Below are positions 44,661 through 56,209 of a stretch of 64,000 nt of DNA, in pieces. The DNA comes from Zantedeschia hybrid cultivar (lineage: Eukaryota; Streptophyta; Magnoliopsida; Alismatales; Araceae), in NCBI GenBank assembly GCA_030544215.1, contig JARZZO010000013.1, positions 1,603,001-1,667,000 on the forward strand. The letters are read 5' to 3'. The notes below the pieces were generated by a model. That model had not been told where the DNA came from. It searched no databases and saw only the letters and a program-made list of their open reading frames with translations. The position numbers were made by a program, and so were the translations under genes. Within the stretch, counting starts at the first letter, position 1. Each line of letters starts with the position of its first letter.

Positions 44661-44860
44661 TTCGCAGAAACAGATTTCCAGAAGGATTTTCTGGGTCGAA
44701 TCCTCCTTAAACAGGGTAAAATGCAGTAAATAATCAACTCAAGCAAAGATTTTTAGTTTCAGATTTTAAACAGGATGGTTTACTATCTAAACAACTAAGA
44801 AATCACACAATCACACAGCATTTTATCACCAAAAACAGCTTTTTAAACTAATCAAGGGGA

Positions 44861-44953
44861 GGCAAGATCTTGCCACTGGGGTGTGCACGTGGTGCACGAG
44901 GGAAATTAATTAAACTAACACTCACCAATTGGTGAGGACGTGTCGAAAGACAC
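44861..44953 (-). other. Leader palindromes, element C
   Basis: GGCAAGATCTTGCC (44861-44874), CTCACCAATTGGTGAG (44921-44936) and GTGTC/GACAC stem with a four-base loop (44940-44953). All are shared with B. Confidence 0.65.
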
Positions 44954-45023
44954 AAGTGGTGCACCGTGGGTGCCCGGTATGGTAATAGCAAGAACAAAAG
45001 AAATTAAAAGACGGCGAGACCAA

Positions 45024-45041
45024 GTCCCACCGTGATCGCCA
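45024..45041 (-). other. Primer-binding site candidate, element C
   Basis: In element orientation TGGCGATCACGGTGGGAC, 7 bp after the 5' LTR. The tRNA is not identified. Confidence 0.55.
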
Positions 45042-45048
45042 AAAGAGC

Positions 45049-46365
45049 TGTACGTGCTGAAAATTTGCTCGTGTGATTAATGTGAAAAACTATGTTGTTT
45101 AGGGTAAATTAACCTATTAAAAAAATGCAACTAAGGTGCTGTGATCGCCAGAAACTTTTAACTAAAAAGCTTCAAAAGAGGTTGATCGCTTACCTGTTTA
45201 AACGCGGAAGAATGAATCCTTGGTTCCCCTCCTTCAGCCGGCTGAAGAAAGAGAGCCTCTTTATTCTTTCGTTCTTGCTGTTGAATGTTGAGGATCGTCC
45301 AGAAATTCTCCTGGCTTTGTGCTTGATTTCCCTCTTTTTTGATTTCTTGTTGTTGTTGAATGCAGCAGAGACAGAAACACAGAAAAATAAAGAGGAAATA
45401 GTGATGAGAATCTAAATAGAAATAATAAAGTTAACTATGATTAGAAACATGTTTAAAACATCAACTCACTTGTTTTAAATGACTTTGAAACCCCTTTAGA
45501 ACAGATGGTTTTGGAAGATTAATGAGGTGGTGTGTGATGCATGCAGTGAGTATGAGAGGATGAAACTAATGAATGTAAATGAAATTCAAATATGAAAAAC
45601 TTATGCCCAGTCCAGTTGGTTGAAGCTTTGAAAGGATGAAGATCTTGAAGAAGGATGCCGACTTCTGTAAATGGCAGCGCTCCGGGGTGGCTGCTTTGAT
45701 CTCCAAATTGCTATAACGCTGTGGCTCAATAATTCTCTCTCTCTTTTTTTTTTAACTCTTGAAATAGGCAAGGTATTTATAGGCATTTTCTGCGTTCGCG
45801 ATTAACATAGAAAAATCTCGGATTTATCTACCTTAATCGACAGATAAACACTGATTAATTCATCTTTATCTGTAATTATCTAAAACGCGTCCACCTTGGC
45901 TGACGCCTTTCAGATTAATTAAGATAAGGATAAATATCCGGGAAAAGTTATCTTTATCTTTATTAGATAAAACGCGTCCACGTGTGTAGACGTCTTTTAC
46001 ACTAATTAAGATAAGGATAAACATCGGAAGAGAAGTTAAAACAGCTTAGGAAACCTAAAATGCGTCGACCCTCACAGACGCCTTTTAGTTAATAAATCAA
46101 TTAATTAAAATTCAAATTTAAACGCTAAAATAGGAATAAACTCTAAATGGCGTCCACATGGGTCGACGCCTTTTAGACTTCTTCATATTTTAACTGAAAT
46201 TTGAGCTAAAATCAATTTAATTGATTAACTTAAAACATGTCTGTTAAACCCGACACTCAAAAATATCAATAAAAATTAATTAATGATTAAGTATCAGACC
46301 ATTCTGAGGCATTATTATATGATATGAAATTTACTCAAAATGACGTCAAAATTAGCGTGTCTACA
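45049..46365 (-). repeat. 5' LTR of element C (1,317 bp)
   Basis: The transcription-driving LTR for the minus-strand genome. TATA box at 45775-45781 (TATAAAT on minus), 16-bp palindrome at 45232-45247, four hairpins at 45879-46176. Near-identical to 26492-27808. Confidence 0.96.
45775..45781 (-). promoter_or_regulatory. LTR TATA box, element C
   Basis: ATTTATA on the plus strand reads TATAAAT in element orientation, upstream of the palindrome and the LTR end. Confidence 0.65.
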
Positions 46366-46370
46366 CGCGG
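46366..46370. other. Target-site duplication, right copy (element C)
   Basis: CGCGG, identical to 26487-26491. Confidence 0.95.
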
Positions 46371-48419
46371 TACTGTCAGAATGCCTTCAAAGACGCTACG
46401 TTCTCTAGCGTCTTTGATCCTCACCGACCTAGCAGGCCTCCACCTCGAAAGCCTGCAGTGCCTAATTCCTCTAGCACAGGTCCAACTATTGAGGGCACAC
46501 TCTCTCATGAGCAGGTTAGCAGTATGAACAATAACCAGCCCCAGTTTGTGAGGAGTCAACAACAATATCAGCGGCCACAGCAGCCGAGCCAGCAGGGTTA
46601 CAGGCAGCAGCAGCCAAACCCCCAATATCAGCAATCCCAGTATCAGCGGCCCCAACAGCCGAACCAGCAACAACAACAACAGCCACAGCAACAGCCGCAA
46701 TGGCAATTGCAGTACCAGCCACCACAACAACAGCAGTATCAGCAACAGCAGCAGTATCAGCCGCGCGCACTGCCGGCATATCACAACGTCCCTCCCCCTG
46801 CTGACTATAACCAGCAGAGAAGACCTCCAGGCCCGAAGAGGGCAGAATACCCAGTCTTCCCAGAGTCCTTGGCGGACATTTTCAGTGCTTTAATGGCAGC
46901 CAATGCCTTGGTCCTGCCAAGAGAAAATGCAATCTGGCCCCAAAATGCCGATACTTCCAGGTATTCCTATTTCCATACGCAACCTGGACACACTATTGAC
47001 ACCTGCTTCCAATTCAGATATTACATTCATGATCTCAACGAGCAGGGCGACATTGACTGGGAAGAGATTAAAAAGTACATATCTGCCTTAAAGGCAAGAA
47101 GACCACCACAGCAGCAACAGCAGCAGCAAGCAAGAGCACCGGTACAAGCAGCAGCACCACCGAATATGGGCATAGTGCAGAACCCGCTTCCGGAGCACCA
47201 AAATCAAAATCAAGTTGCTCCTACTCTGACAAATAGCCGGTCTGAGGCTAACCGTGGGAAACAGTGGAGGATAGAGGACTCCTCCTCTATTTATTCAACG
47301 GGTCACATTCCAAGTACCGCAGAACAATCACCACGCCGCACCATCCACATACCCAGACCACAGCCCATTACTATTACCCCTATACCAACACCCGCATATC
47401 ACTCACCCGCACCCACTAACTCATTACCACCACCCGCTTTCCTCAAACCCATTACACCCCACGCCACTACGCCTCCATTAAATAACCCCCCGCAAACCAA
47501 CTACGCACCCCTCCTACCATCCAGACCACTACTCCGCGTACCATTCCCTACTTCACCCGCTACCACTACCGCTTACCCAGATACCATCCAACCTTCTAAA
47601 CCGCTATTACGTATGCCGTTCCCCACTTCATCCGCACCAACCACTTACCCTTCCACCATCCAACCGTCTAGGCGTTTAATCCGCACCACGCCACCACCAA
47701 CTAACCCCGCGCCATCACCCACATACCAACACTCCACACCATCCGCACCATCCAACCCTGCAGTATTCAAGGTATCACCCGGACCTTCCACGGCTGAGGA
47801 ACATGTGCTCCGGAGTGGGAGGATTTTCAACAAAGTCTTTCATCAGTCAATAGTTAGAGACGGCCCATCACAGCCGACGGAGGAAGCACACAATAAAGAG
47901 AGTGCACCAGGCACTCAATACGACCTACTAAAGCACCTTGACCGAACATCGGTACGGATCTCCGTGCTTGAACTGATTAAAAGATCAAAGACCAACCAAG
48001 AAGCTCTGATGGAATATTTGCAGAAGGTGATGGTCAACAAGGACGTGCCGGTAAAGAAGATTGCAGCACTGTTAGTTCCTCAGGGGGATCAACCCTCTAT
48101 TTCGTTTCATACATCGGAACTAGCACTGTCGGCAGCCAGAAGCATGGCTCTGAGCATCATGGTAAATATCTGCAAGAAGGCCGTGGATGCATGTCTGGTT
48201 GACACAGGGGCTTCAATCAATGTTTTACCTCCGAAGACCCTGGAATTGTGCGGTGTGCCCAAGAAAAAATAGCTGCCTAGCCCTATCTCCGTTACAGCTT
48301 ATGATAATTCCACCCGTTCCCCTCTGGGAATGGTCTATTTGAAAGTGGAGCTAGGCCCTGTAAGTCATGCCGAAGTTGAATTTCACATTTAGGAAATCGA
48401 CCCTTCTTTAAACGTCATT
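46366..48419 (+). pseudogene. B gag C-terminal part and protease
   Basis: It resumes directly after element C with the Tyr-Cys-Gln-Asn-Ala-Phe residues expected after ELYERAR. The Gln/Pro-rich linker, a knuckle with the first Cys changed to Ser (SYFHTQPGHTIDTC), the Pro/Thr-rich region and the protease DTGAS box at 48,201 follow. A TAG replaces Trp at 48,270-48,272 and another TAG replaces Leu near 48,390. The glycine of the conserved ILGRPYI segment is Asp here. It is inactive. Confidence 0.9.
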
Positions 48420-49535
48420 TTGGATCGTCCTTACATAAAAACCCTCAAGGCGATTCCCTCCACGAATCATCAATGCCTCAAATTCCCCTTCAAAGGACGA
48501 ATCATTAAGGTTACGAGCATGCCGATCCTTGCTGCTGCTCATTCTTTGAATGTCAAACCTACTTCTTCACCTGGCCGACAACCTTTTCTGTCGGTATTAC
48601 AGGTTTACCATCCAGTGGCTGATCCTCTGAAAACTGCCATTATTACTCATTATCCATTAAATGTCATAAAGAGAGGGAAGTGCATGAGTACCTCAGGATG
48701 GAGAATAATGATGAAGAATGGTTATCAGCCTGGAAAAGGCCTGGGCACACAGTTACAAGGCAGGACCACTCCCGTCAAGGACTACCGAGGAACACCTGGA
48801 AACGGCCTGGGCTATAGGCCAAGAAAACTGAAGCAGGATATTGTTCAGCAAGCAGATAATGAAGGCAGCCAGAAAGTCTGGGAGATGATGTCTACACCAC
48901 ACAAGGAAGGTCGGGACCCCCTAACATGGACCTTATACACACATTTTGTAAAAGGGCCCGTAGTAAGCCATGACAACACGGTGGTCATTACTTCATGTTT
49001 TGACCTCCACGATATATATGGGAGAGACTTGGCTAGACATTGCTCAGAACTGCTCACGTACCAGTCCTTGGAGGCTCTGCGGTCTATGAAGAGGAGGAAA
49101 TTCCAAGACCCTGAATGTGAATGGTACAGGTGGTTCGATTTAAGGGATCTCTATATTGCATTGAACAGGTTGTTCCTTGATCCCTCTGAACCCAAGTGGC
49201 CGCCGCAAATAGATGAGCTGATCGAAGGGCCTGGTGCTATTTTCGACAAGAGGATACTGCTGTCAGAAGAGGCTGATGAAGGGGAGCCAGATGACCCCTA
49301 TGAAGCTGGCTACACCACGGATATGCTCTGGAGGGGGACTTATCCTTCTCATGTTTTCATGCTTCACACCTTGTTTCGCACTTTGCTCCTGACCCCGACT
49401 TGGTCGCAAGTCATCATTGAAGACATTCCACGGGCCCCGCCCGTCATGATTACTCTGTCCCCACGGGACCTCATTCCACCACCTACTCTCGATCTAGGGA
49501 GGATGTATGATTTAATCTGGGACATACTGCTGTAT
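48420..49535 (+). pseudogene. B protease end, G-patch and linker, interrupted by solo LTR E
   Basis: One continuous frame from the end of protease through the G-patch (GWRIMMKNGYQPGKGLG). It shows that the two regions are fused in the ancestral element. It is cut after YDLIWDILLY by solo LTR E and resumes at 52,200 with DPPNPLALV. Confidence 0.88.
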
Positions 49536-50167
49536 TGTAACGACCCGCCACCCTATGATCGGAGACCCGATCACTAAATGGGTGTCGAATCATTATCCAA
49601 CGGTCACACACCCGGATCTTATACACACATCTAGAGGAGTAAGCGTTAAACAAGGTTAAATATAACATTCACACGGACTACAAGGAAGTACAGTGCGCAG
49701 GAAGTAAATTAATAATGTCCGTACACAGTCCAACAATAATTACATGGTCCAACAAATTAATTAAGTACAGGCAGAAACAAAGTACAACAACATCGGGGCA
49801 TACCCCGGAACTGAGATAGCTGCTGGTCCGCACACCAAGGAGAACACCACACGCTGCCACTCGCCACGAGGTCCACACCTGAAAACCGTAGGGAGTGAGC
49901 CACACCATAATTGGGCTCAGTAGGGATCATCTGATCCCTTGCCTCCACTCACACACCCACACGTGCAATAACAAAGATACAGGTGAACGAGATAAGTAAA
50001 GTTGTAACACATTACTCCAAATTCTCGATATAAACCGCATGCATTCGGAATATAACATGCATATCTCAGAAATCATCCTATCAAGGAGCCTACAACTCAC
50101 ATATCGGCAAAACGCGCCAACCACGTCTCCGAAAGCGGGAAACACCGACCACACCCGAAAGTGGGAA

Positions 50168-50434
50168 ACACCGACCCGTTGAGACCAAACAGTAACCCCT
50201 CGGATAGCACGCTGGCTACCTCGGCGGTTACTCCTTCCCCCAGCAAACACCGACCCGCTGAGACCAAACAGTAACCCCTCGGATAGCACGCTAGCTACTC
50301 CGGCCTAACTGGCTCAGGTGGTTACTCCTTCCTCCAGCCAACACCGACCCGCTGAGATCAAACAGTAACCCCTCGGATAGCACGCTAGCTACTCCGGCCT
50401 AACTGGCTCAGGTGGTTACTCCTTCCCCCAGCAC
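50168..50434. repeat. Tandem block of 79 and 94 bp units in solo LTR E
   Basis: ACACCGACCCG followed by CAGTAACCCCTCGGATAGCACGC-type text starts at 50168, 50247 and 50341. The first unit lacks an internal segment. D has a single copy (about 24,650-24,770). Confidence 0.85.
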
Positions 50435-50783
50435 GAGTGACACTCCAAAGGTACCACTCCGACACCGGTACTAGCTAACCCCGGGGTTCACCAGGTGACC
50501 CTCTCTCACTAGGCGTCACCCCGACACTGCTACCGTCAGCGTTGTGTCCCTACCGCACCGACACAGGGTGTCAAACGCTACAACTGTCACTCTAGGTCCA
50601 CAGTAACACAAAACACGCCACGGTGCGATCCGGTCACGTGAGAAGTCCACGGTTGCACGACACACAACGCAGTGCCATCCGGTCACGAAGAGTCCATCAT
50701 TATCTAGTAGATTTAAGGCATGCATTTAATCGACTATCTAATAGTGTAAACACATTTTACTGGCATGGATTAGTGTGGTTCTG

Positions 50784-52110
50784 TCTTGAATCGCGTCACC
50801 CAAGGTCGACGCCATTCAAGCATCCTAAACTGGTTCATGAAATCCCGACCTCAGAATATGGCCTAAAAGGCGTCGTCACAGGCCCGCCCTATTGAAACGC
50901 GTCGCCATCCCTCGTCGCCTATCGGTGACAGAACCAGGGACAGGCCGCGGTTGATTCCTCTAAAAACGCGTCGTCCTAGGAAGCCGCCTTTTCAAAAGGC
51001 GTCACTGTCCTCAGACGCCATTCACACCAGAATCCGAAACTTGTAGAAACCTTAATCGGGGCGATTTCTGCCTAAATGGCGTCGTGATGACCCGTCGCCA
51101 TTCTAAATGGCGTCGTCCAGGCACGACGTCATTTAACGCCAGAAACCCAAACTGACAAAACCTCAAACATGAAGATTTCTGCCTAAAAGGCGTTGTACTG
51201 GCCCGTCGCCATTCTAAATGGCGTCGTCCAGGTACGACGTCTTTTAGCACCAGAAATCAGGTTCTGCCGTTCGACCCGAGGGTCCCCTTTTCACCCCCAA
51301 AATGTACCAAAATCAAACCAAACAGAGGAGGAAGAGGGGCAAGCTAAACCATCACAAATCCACATTCACAGAAACCCTCATTCCCATCAAGAAGAGCTCC
51401 TAAACATGCTTGTTCTACCCCCAAAAACATCATGCATCACATGGAAACTACGGATGAAGCATGTACAATCCACGCAAGGTTCGTCCCCCTACCGGTTACT
51501 TGAACTCCTCCTGGCTCCGTGCCGCCGAACCGCCGCACCGCAGACCGCCGCCGGTACCCCCGAGGACGTCGCCACTCCGCCGAGACGTCGGCCGCCGTCC
51601 GGAGAATGGAACGCCGCGAAGGAAGTGGTGGTGGTAGTGGTGAGAGGTAGAAGGGCGTTGGAGTGGTGGAAGAGGAAGAAGAGGAAGGGAAAGGGGAAGA
51701 GAGGGGTCGGAGGAGGCGGAGAGGGGGAGGAGAGAGAGTGAGAGGGTGAGAATGAGGAAAAGAAAGGAAGGCTCGAGGGGTCAATCCGAACAAGGGTAAA
51801 ATGCGTCGACCGAGACAGACGCCTATCAGATGACAGGACGGGCCGTACTGACAGAAGCTCTGAAACGTGTCGTCCACCACCGACGCCGTTCAGACGACAA
51901 GACCGGCACCGTACACTGACATCTCAGGGTCGCAGTCTGAATGGCGTCGTCTATCATAGACGCCTATCAGACGACAAGACAGGGGCCGTACTCTCGCGGC
52001 CCGAAACCCGCCCACGTGGCGCCCACGTGGCACAACAGCTACAGACCTAAATGGCGTCTACCTAGCAAGACGCCGTTTGAAAGGCGTCGTGCTGTGTAGA
52101 CGTCATTCAG
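50784..52110. repeat. About thirteen GCGTC/GACGC hairpins in solo LTR E
   Basis: Near 50784, 50863 (degenerate), 50959, 50992, 51071, 51103, 51181, 51214, 51797, 51860, 51936, 52046 and 52077. Overlapping pairs sharing an arm are frequent. Confidence 0.8.
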
Positions 52111-52199
52111 AAGAAATTCTCAAGACCCCTCAGGGTCCAAACTAGGGGATCCGGCCCGAAACCGACCCGAAAACTGAACCCGAAACCTCAGTCCTTACA

Positions 52200-52414
52200 T
52201 GTATGATCCCCCTAATCCTTTGGCCTTGGTGTCACTTCTCTCATCTCATTCTCCTTCTATTCATCTTCATTCCTGTTTTATACTTAACTCTTCTATTGTC
52301 CAAAAAAAAACACCAATTTGGCAACAAATTCTTCCCAGATCCTCATTGAGGAAACCTCTTACTTGTCCGATTATACCCCATCGTGCGGGTCTTTCGATCA
52401 AGATTCTCTTCTAG
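52200..52414 (+). pseudogene. B linker frame, end segment
   Basis: Continues the G-patch frame after solo LTR E and runs into the A9 run at 52302-52310. It then overlaps pol by 97 bp, exactly as in C. Confidence 0.75.
52302..52310 (+). promoter_or_regulatory. A9 slippery run, element B
   Basis: Codons read GTC CAA AAA AAA ACA in the upstream frame. The pol frame is -1 relative to it. The arrangement is identical to C although neighbouring residues differ. Confidence 0.6.
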
Positions 52415-55400
52415 ATCTACTCTGCCCTTCCCCTCGGGAGGATTCTCCTGCATTTCCGCTTGCATCTCATAATTTTCATTCTGCTTCATCTTCATTAGGC
52501 CAGGATAGGGAGTCTAGTGAAGTTAGGAAGTCTAGTTCTAGGCAGGTTAATCAGGTTAGGAAGTCTAGAAAGTTTAAGGGTAGACGAATTCCAGATAGAT
52601 ACCTCCAAGATTTAGCTAATAAGTGCCTTTCGTGCTCTATGATCCCTCAACTATTGGAAAATCCCATTCAGATGCTAGAAGATTGTATAGATGGTGAGTT
52701 AGTCAATGATGGATATGGGGTGTATGAGTTGATACATGAAAAAGACCCCATTGTTGAAAATGAGGAAGATGACGAGGACGGGCTGAGGCATATGCAGTGG
52801 AGTGAAGAGATTCGATGAACCCTCAGCTGCCGTAGAAGAGCCTACCAAAGAAATCAATTTAGGGACTGAAGACGAACCTAAGGTTGTCCTCGTCAGCAAG
52901 AATCTTTCTATAGAGGATGAGAAGGCAATAGTACAAGTTCTTAAGGACTATAAGGACACTTTCTCCTGGAGTTATGAAGATATGCCGGGGTTAGACTCAT
53001 CCTTAGTTGAACACAGGTTGACGTTAAAGGATGGAGCTAGCCCGGTCAAACAGAAGCTAAGGCCATTCCACTCACAAATGGCTTTGAAGATGAAGGAAGA
53101 GGTTGACAAATTACATAAAGCCAAATTTATTAGAGTTGTCCTATATCCACAATGGGTGACCAACATAGTCCCGGTTATGAAGAAGGACGGGAAGGTCAGG
53201 ATTTGCATTGACTTCCGAGATTTAAACTGGGCGTGTCCTAAGGATGATTTTCCATTGCCTCATATTGATGTACTCATTGATAATACTGCTGGCTATGAGA
53301 CTTTATCATTTATGGATGGGTTTTCAAGATACAATCAGATTAAATTGGCAGAAGAAGATCAGGAGAAGACATCATTCACTACACCTAGGGGAACATACTG
53401 CTATGTCGTCATGCCATTTGGATTAAAGAATGTTGGAGCCACTTATCAGAGGGCTATGATGGCAATATTTCACGACATGATGCACATAGATCTAGAAGTG
53501 TATGTGGATGACTTGTTGGTTAAATCTAAGACTAAGGCTGAGCATGCCAAAGTTTTGGCAAAAGTGTTAGAAAGGTCAAGGGAATATCAGTTGAAGATGA
53601 ACCCCAAGAAATGTGTATTCGGAGTATCTTCAGGAAAATTATTTGGATTCATTGTCAGCAAACGGGGAATTGAGATCGATCCCAACAAGGCGAAGGCTAT
53701 CAGAGAGATGACACCTCCTAAGAACTTAAAAGAGTTAAGAGGATTAATCGGGAGGTTGCAATTTATTCGCCGTTTTGTCTCCCAGCACTCACAAAGGTGC
53801 AAGCCGTTCTACGAGCTTACCAAGCCAGGAGTCAAATTCGATTGGGACGATAAGTGTCAGGAGGCATTCGATGGATTAAAGAATTATTTGGCAAGTCCTC
53901 CTGTTCTGAGACCACCGTCTCCAGGCAAACCATTGATACTTTACATTTCTGTCCTGGATGATGCAGTGGGGGTTGTCCTAGCACAAGAGGATGAAGAAGG
54001 AAAGGAGAGGGCAGCCTACTATTTCTCTAAACTTCTCAACCCCGTTGAACAGAGATATACAGCGATGGAGAAAACATGTGCAGCATTGGTCTGGGTTGTT
54101 CAAAAGCTGAAACATTATTTTCTAGCCCATGAAGTCCATCTCATCGCTAGGATGAATCCAATCAAGTTTCTTCTGGAAAAATCTGTCCTTACTGATAGGT
54201 TAGCACGATGGCAAAGCTTTCTATCTCAATTCGATATCACTTACATTCAGCAGAAAGTGATCAAAGGCTATGTCATAGCAGAACATCTCACTCATCACCC
54301 CCTTCCTCGTTTTGATCCAGTCCGATCGGAGTTTCCGGATGAGGAACTGATGTCCGTAGACCAAATCAGAGATGATATGTGGACTCTGCATTTTGACGGA
54401 GCTCTGAATTCTCATGGAAAGGGGATCGGCATTGTTCTGTTATCACTTGCAGGCATCACCATTCCACAAGCCTTTCAGCTTGACTTTCCAGTCACCAACA
54501 ATATAGCTGAATATGAGGCACTCCTTGCTGGCCTCGAGGCTGCTCATTCCCATGGTGCCACCAAACTCAAGATTGTGGGTGATAGCCAATTGATTCTTCG
54601 TCAAGTATTAACCAAAGATCGAACTCTTGATCCCAAACTCAAGCCTTATCAAGAACTTACTTCTGCTTATTCAAAGCTTTTCACCAAATTAATCTTCGTC
54701 CATGTTCCTAGGAATCAGAACATCTTAGCTGACGCTCTAGCCTCACTCGCATCTTCTCTTGATTTTCCAATCAGCAGGCAATCCGAATCAATTATCGTTT
54801 ATAAGCGTCTTTTACCCGCCGTGAAAGACCCTTCATTTCTTAGAACCAACGAGAAGTTGCTGAAGAAGGTCAAAGATGGAGATATTATGGAAAAGAGAGA
54901 GATCATGTTGATGGAGCTGTTAGAAGAGATGGATGATGAACAGAAACCATGATACTATGAAATTGCCAAATATTGTGAAGATCAATCATATCCTGAAGAA
55001 GCCACAGCTGAGGAGAAAAGAGCTATCAGGAGAGTTGCTCAACGATACACCCTAGTTGGAGGAGCACTATACAAGAGAGGTTTTAATGGAGTTCTTCTAA
55101 GATGTCTAGACGAAGATGAACTTTGGAAGGTTATGGAAGGAGCTCATGCTGGAGTTTGTGGTGGCCATGTTAATGGACAAATGCTAGCAAAGAAGATCCT
55201 TAGACAAGGATTTTATTGGCCAACCATGGAAGAAGACTGTGTAGGATATGTCCTTAGGTGTGCTAAGTGCCAACTTCACGCCGACAAAATTCATTCTCCT
55301 GCATCATCACTCCATCTTGTTTCCTCCCTATGGCCTTTCTCCATGTGGGCTTTCGATATCATTGGACCCCTTGGCAATCCTGATTCCGGCATCAAGCAGA

Positions 55401-56209
55401 AGTCTTTCATCCTCACGGCAACGGAATACTTCACCAAGTGGGCAGAAGCTGAAGCATACACGGAAGTTAAAGCATCAACCGTCTGCAAGTTCATCATGAG
55501 GAACATCATCACCAGATTTGGAATACCAAGCACCATCGTCACCGACAATGGACCGCAGTTCGTGTCACAAGAATTGAAGGACCTCTGCAACAGGTATAAA
55601 ATTGCATTGCATCATTCGTCTCCTTATTATCCACAAGGCAATGGCCAAGCAGAGGCAACTAACAAGACTTTGATAAAAATCATCAAAAAGACGTGCAAAT
55701 CTAAGAAGTTCACAGACTGGCTAGAAAAATTGGTTGAGGCTCTATGGGCCTACCGAACTTCAATCCGCACGCCCACTGGGCAGACTCCTTATTCCTTAAC
55801 ATTTGGAATGGAGGCGGTAGTTCCATACGAGATCCTTATACCGTCTTTAAGAGTACAAATGAACAACGAATTTTCCATTGATGAACACCGTTCATCACTC
55901 CTTACTCAATTTGAACTCTTAGACAAGAGAAGATGGTCAGCCGCTAATCATGCAAGAGTTTACCAAAATAGATTAGCACGTTTTTATCAAAAGAAAGTCA
56001 TTGAACGTAAGTTCAAAGTTGGTGAAATGGTCGTCAAAAGGATTTTTGTAAAACCTGGTGGTCCACGCTCTAAGGTACAACCCAATTGGGAAGGACCTTA
56101 TGTTGTATCACATGCTTTTCCTGGTAACGCTTATCGTCTTGTCAATACATAAGGGAAAGAGCTGACTCACCCCTGGAACGGTTTGCATCTTAAGAAATAC
56201 TACCCTTAG
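52318..56209 (+). pseudogene. pol: B Pol: RT, two RNases H, integrase
   Basis: Same domain order as C Pol: RT with YVDD near 53,500, gypsy RNase H, archaeal-type RNase H (HFDGAL, YEALLAGLEAA, GDSQL), integrase zinc finger near 55,140-55,270, D,D,E core with VTDNG near 55,540, and GPY tail to about 56,209. Breaks: a one-base deletion near 52,780 shifts the linker frame; a TGA replaces Trp at 54,950-54,952; a TAA occurs at 56,150-56,152 near the C-terminus. It cannot make an active enzyme, but most catalytic residues persist. Confidence 0.93.

Larger units (their letters stand above)
43913..45023 (-). other. Element C 5' leader
   Basis: Non-coding sequence between the primer site and gag. It carries the leader palindromes (44861-44953) and four hairpins (44399-44660), in the same order as B 21,950-22,946. 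Confidence 0.8.
26492..46365 (-). mobile_element. Element C: complete 19,874-bp Tat-lineage retrotransposon
   Basis: Two 1,317-bp LTRs differing at about three positions, a perfect 5-bp CGCGG duplication, primer site, polypurine tract, gag-protease, G-patch ORF and uninterrupted pol are all visible on the minus strand. Two antisense spliced genes lie between pol and the 3' LTR. Low LTR divergence implies a recent insertion, roughly 0.1 million years if a commonly used rate near 1.3e-8 per site per year applies (inference). One one-base deletion at the end of protease is the only coding break I found. Confidence 0.96.
49536..52199 (-). mobile_element. Solo LTR E (2,664 bp), same family as D, opposite orientation
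   Basis: In minus orientation it starts TGTAAGGACTGAGG and ends GGCGGGTCGTTACA, like D. Flanks TGTAT (49531-49535) and TGTAT (52200-52204) form a perfect 5-bp duplication. Part of its extra length over D comes from a triplicated block. No internal genes, so it is a solo LTR. It carries about thirteen hairpins. Confidence 0.92.

Noticed and set aside
51193..51880. Pro/Arg/Ser-rich frames in solo LTR E as genes
   Set aside because: They are not maintained as the same frame in D, and they overlap hairpins and a purine-rich tract.
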